DNA from: Hyphomicrobiales bacterium
GTDB lineage: Bacteria > Pseudomonadota > Alphaproteobacteria > Rhizobiales > Hyphomicrobiaceae
Assembly: GCA_017304275.1 (NCBI GenBank)
Contig: JAFKKW010000320.1
Location: 1-5,568 of the forward strand
Length of the DNA stretch: 5,568 nt
Direction: 5' to 3'
Numbering within the stretch: the stretch's first letter is position 1; every line of letters begins with the position of its first letter. A model generated the notes under the pieces. It did not search any database. It was not told where the DNA came from and saw nothing but the letters and a program-made list of their open reading frames with translations. The position numbers were made by a program, and so were the translations under genes. Shown piece by piece: positions 1-5,568 of this stretch.

Positions 1-1486
<1,486 letters not shown>

Positions 1487-1487
<1 letters not shown>

Positions 1488-2191
1488 TGTCCGCCAACGC
1501 CGCCCTCGTCCTCTTCTCAGGCGGCCAGGATTCGACGGTCTGCCTCGCGTGGGCGCTCGAACGCTTTCAGCGCGTCGAGACCGTGGGCTTCGCGTACGGT
1601 CAGCGCCATTCCGTCGAGCTGACGCAGCGCAGGATCGTACGCGACAGCATCCCCGACATAGTCCCCCACTGGGCCGACCGTCTCGGCCCCGATCACGACA
1701 TAAGCCTCGCCGAGCTTGGCCGCTTGAGCGAGACGGCGCTGACGCGCGAGACCGAGATCGCCATGACGAAAGCGGGCCTCCCGTCGACGTTCGTGCCCGG
1801 CCGCAATCTCCTGTTCCTCGTCTATGCCGCCGCCCTCGCCTATCGCCGCGGCATCTCGACCCTCGTCGCCGGCATGTGTGAGACCGACTACTCGGGCTAT
1901 CCCGATTGCCGTGCCGACACGATCCGCGCCCAGGAGGAGGCCATCGCGCTGGGCCTCGACAAGCCCTTCAAGATCGAGACGCCGCTCATGTACATCGACA
2001 AGGCGGACACCTGGGCGCTGGCCGAGGAGCTCGGTGGCGCACCGCTGATCGACCTCATCCGCGAGGAAACGCATACCTGCTATCTCGGCGACCGCACCAA
2101 GCGCCACGACTGGGGCTGGGGCTGCGGGGAATGCCCCGCCTGCCGGCTCCGCGCCAGGGGTTGGCAGGAATGGAGTTCCAAGCAGGTCTGA
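1487..2191 (+). CDS. queC: 7-cyano-7-deazaguanine (preQ0) synthase QueC
   Basis: QueC converts 7-carboxy-7-deazaguanine, ammonia and ATP to preQ0, a step in queuosine tRNA modification in the cytosol. The 234-residue protein has the ATP-pyrophosphatase P-loop SGGQDST (residues 11-17), the YGQRHSVEL motif (38-45), FVPGRN (102-107), and DYSGYPDCR (134-142). It ends with the zinc site made by Cys198, Cys213, Cys216 and Cys219 in TCYLG...[11 protein letters not shown]. Length is normal for the family. The ATG at 1487 shares its first base with the stop of the GFA gene and has a GGGAAGAG purine tract (1473-1480) six bases upstream, inside the GFA coding end. The usual partners queD, queE and folE are not in the window, so the pathway must be completed from elsewhere in the genome. 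The long upstream extension of this frame is a shadow of the GFA gene. Confidence 0.97.
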
Positions 2192-2334
2192 CGAACCCGC
2201 CCCGGTAGCTTATTCCAGAGCCGGCGCCTCGGTTAATACCACGTTCGGCTCGTGCCAAAGCAGCGCTTCCATTCTCGCCGGGGCGCTCCTACCTAAGGAA
2301 CGACTATCCCCCTGAGAACCCGATGGAGCCCCCC

Positions 2335-2877
2335 ATGGCCGAGCCGAAAGCCGATCTCAAGAAAGCCGCCGAGCGCCGCAAAGCCCCGCTGGAAACCCCG
2401 AGCGGACTCGGAGACAACGCCGTCCGCGACCTGACCGGCGCCCTCAACGAGCTGCTCGCCGACGTGTTCGCACTCTACCTCAAGACCAAGAACTTCCACT
2501 GGCACGTCTCGGGCCCGCACTTCCGCGACTACCATCTGATGTTCGACGAGCACGGCACGCAGATCTTCGCCATGACCGACCCGATCGCCGAGCGCGTGCG
2601 CAAGCTCGGCGGCATGACGCTTCACTCCATCGGCCAGATCGCCAAGCTGCAGCGCGTAGAGGACAACGACGCCGATTACGTCGACCCCGAGGGCATGCTG
2701 GCGGAGCTCGCCGAGGACAACAAGGATCTCGTCGCGCGCATGCGCGAGGTGCACGGGCTCACCGACGACCACAAGGACTACGCCACGTCGAGCCTGCTCG
2801 ACCAGTGGATCGACGAGACGGAACGCCGCCTATGGTTCCTGTTCGAAGCCTCCCGCAGCGAGGTGTCGGGACACTGA
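2335..2877 (+). CDS. dps: Dps-family ferritin-like DNA-binding/iron-storage protein (180 aa)
   Basis: Dps proteins form 12-subunit shells that oxidise Fe(II) with peroxide, store iron and often coat DNA in stress or stationary phase. The motif block NFHWHVSGPHFRDYHLMFDEH followed by DPIAERVRKLGG is diagnostic. The inter-subunit ferroxidase ligands are all present at the expected spacing: His55, His67, Asp71, Asp82 and Glu86, matching E. coli Dps His51, His63, Asp67, Asp78 and Glu82. The N-terminal tail (residues 1-20) is rich in Lys and Arg, consistent with DNA binding by a flexible tail (inference). The ATG at 2335 is preferred because GGAG lies six bases upstream; an in-frame ATG at 2323 would add four residues with a weaker site. 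The gene stands alone between queC (143-bp gap) and the convergent dehydrogenase gene. I found no clear OxyR, Fur or EcfG-type site. Confidence 0.95.
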   Translation: MAEPKADLKKAAERRKAPLETPSGLGDNAVRDLTGALNELLADVFALYLKTKNFHWHVSGPHFRDYHLMFDEHGTQIFAMTDPIAERVRKLGGMTLHSIGQIAKLQRVEDNDADYVDPEGMLAELAEDNKDLVARMREVHGLTDDHKDYATSSLLDQWIDETERRLWFLFEASRSEVSGH

Positions 2878-2920
2878 CGTCCCCTTCCCCGGCGGGGAGC
2901 AGATCGATGCGACCTTCACG

Positions 2921-2952
2921 AAAAAACCGGCGCGAGTTACCTCGCGCCGGTT
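2921..2952 (-). terminator. Intrinsic terminator between the convergent dps and xoxF-like genes
   Basis: A perfect 12-bp inverted repeat has arms AACCGGCGCGAG (2925-2936) and CTCGCGCCGGTT (2941-2952) around a four-base TTAC loop. On the minus strand the stem runs into six T residues (complement of 2921-2926), the classical Rho-independent layout for the dehydrogenase gene whose stop is 21 bases before the stem. On the plus strand the stem is followed by the weaker TTCCTT, so it may also serve dps, whose stop is 47 bases upstream of the stem. Confidence 0.9.
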
Positions 2953-2973
2953 CCTTATGTCTGGCCCTGTCTG

Positions 2974-4752
2974 CTAGGGCAACGCATAGACCGTCAGCGT
3001 GCCGCCGAGATCGGTGTACTGCTTGAGGCCGGCGTAGTTGCCGACTGCACCCAGTCCGTCGGTCGGCTTGTCGAGTCCGGCGGCGAGGCCGATGCCGGCC
3101 CAGCCCCCGACGCCCGACAGGATGCCGAGGTACTGCTTGCCGTTCACGGCATAGGTCATCACGTTGCCGATCGAGCCTGAGGGCAGGCGGTGCTTGAACA
3201 GCTCCGCACCGTCCTTCTGGTCGCGGCACTTGAAGTAGCCGTCGAGCGTACCGTGGCAGGCGATGCCGCCAGCCGTCGTCAGCACGCCGGACCAGACCGA
3301 GAACGGCTCATCGATGGCTTTGATGATCTCGCCCTTGGCCGGATCCCAGATGGTGAACTTTCCGGTGTTGGTCTGTCCCTCGGGCGGGAACATCGACAGC
3401 GTCGCGCCGACATACGGCTGCCCTGGCGTGTACGAAACCTTGAACGGCTCGTAGTCCATGCAGACGTTGTTGGTCGGAATGTAGATGTGTCCCGTCAAGG
3501 GCGAATAGGACACCGGCTGCTGGTCCTTGAAGCCAAGGGCCGCGGGGCAGATGTTCTTCGTGTTGACGTCGGGGCCATTCAGGAACGTCGACTTGTCCTT
3601 GTTGACCTTCGGGCGGCCGTACGTCGGGCTCGACTTGTCGAGATCGACGCCGGACGACCAGTTGAGGGCCGTGTTGTAGGGCTTGGCGACGAGCGGCTCG
3701 CCGGTGAGGCGATCGATCGTGTAGCCGAAGCCGTTGCGGTCGAAGTGTGCAAGCACGTCGTGCTTGGCGCCGTTGATTTCCATGCCGTCGGTCATCTGGT
3801 ACGCCCACTTTGCGACACCGGTATCCGGATCGCGGGCGAACATCGTCATCGACCATTTCTGATCGATCTGCTTGCCGTCAGCGCTTGCACGCTGTGCGGG
3901 GTTCCACGTCGAGGGATTGCCCGTGCCGTAGTAAAAGAGGTTGTTCACGGGATCGTAGGCCGCATATCCCCAAACGCTGCCGCCGCCGATCTTCCACTGA
4001 TCGCCGGTCCAGGTCTTGAGAGAGCTATCCTTCCCGACGGGTTTGCCGAGCGAGATGGTTTTCTCCGGATCGACAAGGACGTCTGAATCCGGTCCCATCG
4101 AGTAGGCGCGCCACAGCCGCTTGCCGTCGGCAAGGCTGTAAGCCGTGATCGAGCAGCGCACGCCGAACTCGGCGCCCGATGTGCCCATCAGCACCTTATC
4201 CTTGACGATGGTCAGGCTGCCCGTGTGGGTCTCGCCCTTCTTCGGATCGCCATTCACGGCTTTCCAAAGCTCCTTGCCGGTCTTGGCGTCCAATGCCACG
4301 AGCGTGGTGTCGGCCTGGCCAAGAATGACTTTCCCCTCCGCGTACTGCACGCCACGGTTGACCGTATCGCAGCACATGACGGGAATGACCGACGGGTCCT
4401 GCTTCGGCGAGTACTTCCACAACACCCTCGGTCCTTCCGGATTGGAGATGTCGAGGGCGAAGACGTTGTTCGGGAACGCCGAATGAACGTACATCGTGTT
4501 GCCGATGACGAGCGGGCCGCCTTCGTGACCACGAAGGACGCCTGTCGAGAACTGCCACGCGACTTTCAGATCCTTCACGTTCTCCGTGTTGATCTGATCG
4601 AGCTTCGAGTAGCGCCAGCCATTGTAGCTGCCTTGCTGCATGGCCCAGTTGTTCGGATCGGACGTGTTCTTGATCACGTCTTCGTTCGCGAACGCGGGTG
4701 ACGCTGCAGCCAGTGCGGCTATTGCCACGGCTGGACTTGCCCACTTTCTCAT
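2974..4752 (-). CDS. XoxF/MxaF-family periplasmic PQQ-dependent dehydrogenase lacking the catalytic DEWDxD segment
   Basis: This 592-residue protein belongs to the eight-bladed propeller PQQ methanol/ethanol dehydrogenases and reads closest to XoxF (lanthanide) types. It has an N-terminal signal peptide (MRKWASP...AASPAFA, cleavage likely after Ala22). Also present are [14 protein letters not shown] (69-82), the adjacent-cysteine disulfide [10 protein letters not shown] (Cys127-Cys128), GAEFGV with metal ligand Glu195, GGGSVWGY with Trp261 under [13 protein letters not shown] with metal ligand Asn279, HFDRNGFGY with Arg339, and [13 protein letters not shown] (545-557). Between YQMT (318-321) and HFDRNGFGY (336-344) there are only 14 residues, where XoxF proteins have about 29 carrying DEWDxD. 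The catalytic Asp and the lanthanide-specific Asp are therefore not recognisable. A nearby loop (286-298) is about six residues longer than usual. The ATG at 4752 is chosen because GGAGG sits five bases upstream; a GTG at 4764 overlaps that site. No xoxG or xoxJ lies beside it. I give no symbol because activity is doubtful. Confidence 0.93.
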   Translation of the reverse strand: MRKWASPAVAIAALAAASPAFANEDVIKNTSDPNNWAMQQGSYNGWRYSKLDQINTENVKDLKVAWQFSTGVLRGHEGGPLVIGNTMYVHSAFPNNVFALDISNPEGPRVLWKYSPKQDPSVIPVMCCDTVNRGVQYAEGKVILGQADTTLVALDAKTGKELWKAVNGDPKKGETHTGSLTIVKDKVLMGTSGAEFGVRCSITAYSLADGKRLWRAYSMGPDSDVLVDPEKTISLGKPVGKDSSLKTWTGDQWKIGGGSVWGYAAYDPVNNLFYYGTGNPSTWNPAQRASADGKQIDQKWSMTMFARDPDTGVAKWAYQMTDGMEINGAKHDVLAHFDRNGFGYTIDRLTGEPLVAKPYNTALNWSSGVDLDKSSPTYGRPKVNKDKSTFLNGPDVNTKNICPAALGFKDQQPVSYSPLTGHIYIPTNNVCMDYEPFKVSYTPGQPYVGATLSMFPPEGQTNTGKFTIWDPAKGEIIKAIDEPFSVWSGVLTTAGGIACHGTLDGYFKCRDQKDGAELFKHRLPSGSIGNVMTYAVNGKQYLGILSGVGGWAGIGLAAGLDKPTDGLGAVGNYAGLKQYTDLGGTLTVYALP

Positions 4753-4769
4753 TACTTCCTCCACATGCT

Positions 4770-4790
4770 AACGTCACCGTCGGTGACGTT
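4770..4790 (-). promoter_or_regulatory. 21-bp palindrome just upstream of the xoxF-like start (operator or leader hairpin)
   Basis: The arms AACGTCACC (4770-4778) and GGTGACGTT (4782-4790) are perfect inverse complements separated by three bases. The element ends 17 bases before the start codon and about seven bases before the GGAGG ribosome site. As DNA it resembles a dimeric-regulator operator; as RNA it would be a stable stem placed where it could affect ribosome access. The sequence shows symmetry and position only; which of the two it is, and what binds it, is inference. Confidence 0.5.
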
Positions 4791-4816
4791 GCTTGAAGCC
4801 CACTTCGGACGTTGCC

Positions 4817-4896
4817 GGGAGGATGAAGAGAAACGCGTCTTCCGCGATTGCAAGCGTGGCAAAGCTCTTCGCATGGTCGCGTACTTTCATCCTCCC
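4817..4896 (-). repeat. Long-range 11-bp inverted repeat with nested stems in the xoxF-like leader
   Basis: GGGAGGATGAA (4817-4827) is the exact inverse complement of TTCATCCTCCC (4886-4896), with 58 bases between. Inside lie two further matched pairs in nested order: CGCGA/TCGCG (4843-4847 with 4877-4881) and TTGC/GCAA (4848-4851 with 4859-4862). In a minus-strand transcript this could fold as one closed domain of about 80 nt. On the minus strand one arm reads as a ribosome-site-like GGGAGG touching an ATG (no spacing), which could be sequestered by pairing. No known riboswitch family is recognised. The outer pair is unlikely by chance at this distance; the inner pairs could be chance. Confidence 0.4.
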
Positions 4897-4964
4897 AACT
4901 CCCTGAGATGATGAAAGCGTGAGCTTCGCTGCGATAAGGAAACAGTGCACGATCCCTACCGCGG

Positions 4965-4984
4965 CCTTCAGGTGAACCTGAAGG
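4965..4984 (-). repeat. 20-bp palindrome with 9-bp arms
   Basis: CCTTCAGGT (4965-4973) and ACCTGAAGG (4976-4984) are exact inverse complements with two bases between. There is no T-tract on either side, so it is not a classical terminator. It lies about 210 bases upstream of the xoxF-like start and could be an operator for a dimeric regulator or a leader hairpin. Binding partner unknown. Confidence 0.4.
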
Positions 4985-5076
4985 TCATCATCGCAGTAGG
5001 AATCATCGGCCATCGGGGCGGTTATGAGGGAGATTCCATTCCCTGGGCCCGGGAACTCGTCCCGAACTTGCCGGAT

Positions 5077-5104
5077 ACGTTAGTATGAATACCGACGGAG
5101 TCAA
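5077..5104 (-). promoter_or_regulatory. Possible sigma-70-type promoter for the xoxF-like gene
   Basis: On the minus strand TTGACT (complement of 5099-5104) matches five of six bases of the -35 consensus. It is followed after 16 bases by TAACGT (complement of 5077-5082), a poor -10. If used, it would give a leader of roughly 320 nt that contains all three inverted repeats listed above. This is a weak call based on motif resemblance only. Confidence 0.25.
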
Positions 5105-5150
5105 CACGAATTTTCACGCTGCCGTGAGATTGCGTGAGGTCGAGTGATGG

Positions 5151-5175
5151 AGTCCGTCTGCGGCAGGAACGGACT
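5151..5175 (-). repeat. 7-bp inverted repeat downstream of the cysteine-rich gene
   Basis: AGTCCGT (5151-5157) and ACGGACT (5169-5175) are inverse complements with an 11-base loop. It lies about 120 bases past the stop of the minus-strand cysteine-rich gene and could be part of its 3' end, but no T-tract follows. Weak as a terminator. Confidence 0.25.
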
Positions 5176-5296
5176 TCCTCGCCTGACAAAATAAGCTCCA
5201 CCCGCCACGCATTGCGGAGGGCGATCCTGTCGAGCGCCTGATGCTCCCAGAACGACGCCGCCCTCAGCTATCGGCCGGAGACGACCCTTGACCGGG

Positions 5297-5568
5297 TTAC
5301 CCGGGCAGGCACAGCCAGGCGCCGAGGCAGGTTTTGGGGGTCGTCACCTTGCATGACGTCTGCCAGGCACGGCACGTCGTTGTACCGGGGCCGTCTTCGC
5401 ACTTGGTGTGGACGGGACCTTTGCCTTCGCGGCCCTGCCCATAGATTATGTTTGCAAGTCCGTTCGTTGCAAAAAGCGCAGCGATATCGTGTGTTACCGC
5501 TTCGCCGACCGATCCGACCTTGACGCAGTCTGCGTGAGCGCTTGCCGACAGTGCGCAGAACGCCGCCG
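5297..5568 (-). CDS. Small secreted cysteine-rich protein, C-terminal 89 residues (5' end outside the window)
   Basis: A minus-strand frame enters from the right edge (first full codon at 5564-5566) and ends at a TAA at 5297-5299. The visible start AAFCALSASAHA is the end of a hydrophobic signal peptide with an A-x-A cleavage site, giving a mature protein beginning DCVKVGSVGEAV. The mature part of about 77 residues has six cysteines (visible residues 14, 56, 65, 72, 80, 86). The last five fall in 31 residues, with a tail CLGAWLCLPG. That fits a periplasmic or secreted protein with up to three disulfides. I do not recognise the family and assign no function. It is on the same strand as the xoxF-like gene, but 544 bp and several dyads separate them, so one operon is doubtful. 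The start codon and signal n-region lie outside; only about ten residues should be missing. Confidence 0.75.
   Translation of the reverse strand, partial: AAFCALSASAHADCVKVGSVGEAVTHDIAALFATNGLANIIYGQGREGKGPVHTKCEDGPGTTTCRAWQTSCKVTTPKTCLGAWLCLPG

Larger units (their letters stand above)
4753..5296. other. 544-bp intergenic region upstream of the xoxF-like gene, rich in dyad symmetry
   Basis: No protein gene is convincing here. A minus-strand open frame (4774-5013, 79 codons) has no ribosome site, no recognisable family and unlikely composition. The region should hold the promoter and leader of the xoxF-like gene and the 3' end of the cysteine-rich gene's transcript. Seen in it, from the xoxF start outwards: a 9-bp-arm palindrome, a long-range 11-bp inverted repeat, another 9-bp-arm palindrome, an imperfect GC-rich dyad with centre GGGCCC (5039-5055), a possible promoter, and a 7-bp inverted repeat. 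These are listed separately where they can be supported. No tRNA, CRISPR or insertion sequence is visible. Confidence 0.6.

Noticed and set aside
2297..2322. GGAAC upstream of dps as the -35 of an EcfG general-stress promoter
   Set aside because: No CGTT-like -10 at 16-17 bases, and the distance would place the transcript start inside the coding region.
3190..4086. Plus-strand open frame of 298 codons opposite the xoxF-like gene
   Set aside because: Antisense shadow caused by GC-biased third positions; no domain recognised and the minus-strand protein is unmistakable.
4774..5013. Minus-strand open frame of 79 codons just upstream of the xoxF-like gene, possibly a leader peptide
   Set aside because: No ribosome site before its ATG, no recognisable family, and it spans the inverted repeats. 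An internal ATG (4890 on the minus strand) has a GGGAGG touching it with no spacing, too close to work.
5039..5055. GC-rich dyad around GGGCCC as a regulator site
   Set aside because: The symmetry is imperfect (TTCCC / GGGAA with mismatched bases at the inner positions) and such dyads are common by chance in DNA of this composition.

Overview
The window is GC-rich DNA with tightly packed genes. The gene set is a lanthanide-type (XoxF-like) PQQ methanol dehydrogenase homologue, a GFA-family protein, queC, a Dps ferritin and enolase. This suggests an alphaproteobacterium of the Hyphomicrobiales type (methylotroph-related, such as Hyphomicrobium, Methylobacterium or relatives). The assignment rests on recognised protein motifs and base composition, not on a database search.

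Layout from left to right. The left edge holds the first 301 codons of enolase (eno) on the minus strand, running out of the window. A 220-bp divergent intergenic region follows, with three small tandem hairpins on the GFA side. Next come two overlapping plus-strand genes: a small zinc-binding GFA/CENP-V-family protein (1125-1487) and queC (1487-2191), which makes the queuosine precursor preQ0. After a 143-bp gap comes a Dps-family ferritin (2335-2877, plus). A strong 12-bp hairpin with a T-tract on the minus-strand side separates it from the convergent gene at 2974-4752 (minus), which encodes a periplasmic PQQ-dependent alcohol dehydrogenase of the XoxF/MxaF family. Upstream of that gene lie 544 bp without a convincing protein gene but with several inverted repeats. 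The right edge holds the C-terminal 89 residues of a small secreted cysteine-rich protein on the minus strand (5297-5568), of unknown function.

The most notable observation is in the XoxF-like protein. It keeps the signal peptide, the adjacent-cysteine disulfide, the metal/PQQ-binding Glu and Asn, the Trp and Arg around PQQ, and near-complete XoxF-like sequence elsewhere. However, the segment that normally carries the catalytic Asp and the lanthanide-selective Asp (the D-E-W-D-x-D stretch) is missing, through an in-frame shortening of about 15 residues. A nearby active-site loop is expanded by about six residues. It could be a catalytically altered or non-enzymatic (sensor or chaperone-like) XoxF paralogue. 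The leader upstream of this gene has an unusual density of dyad symmetry, including a 9-bp-arm palindrome ending 17 bases before the start codon.

Functionally the genes look like a housekeeping and accessory mix rather than one pathway: glycolysis (eno), tRNA modification (queC), iron and oxidative stress protection (dps), and periplasmic C1 or alcohol metabolism (xoxF-like, possibly with the GFA protein for formaldehyde or thiol chemistry).
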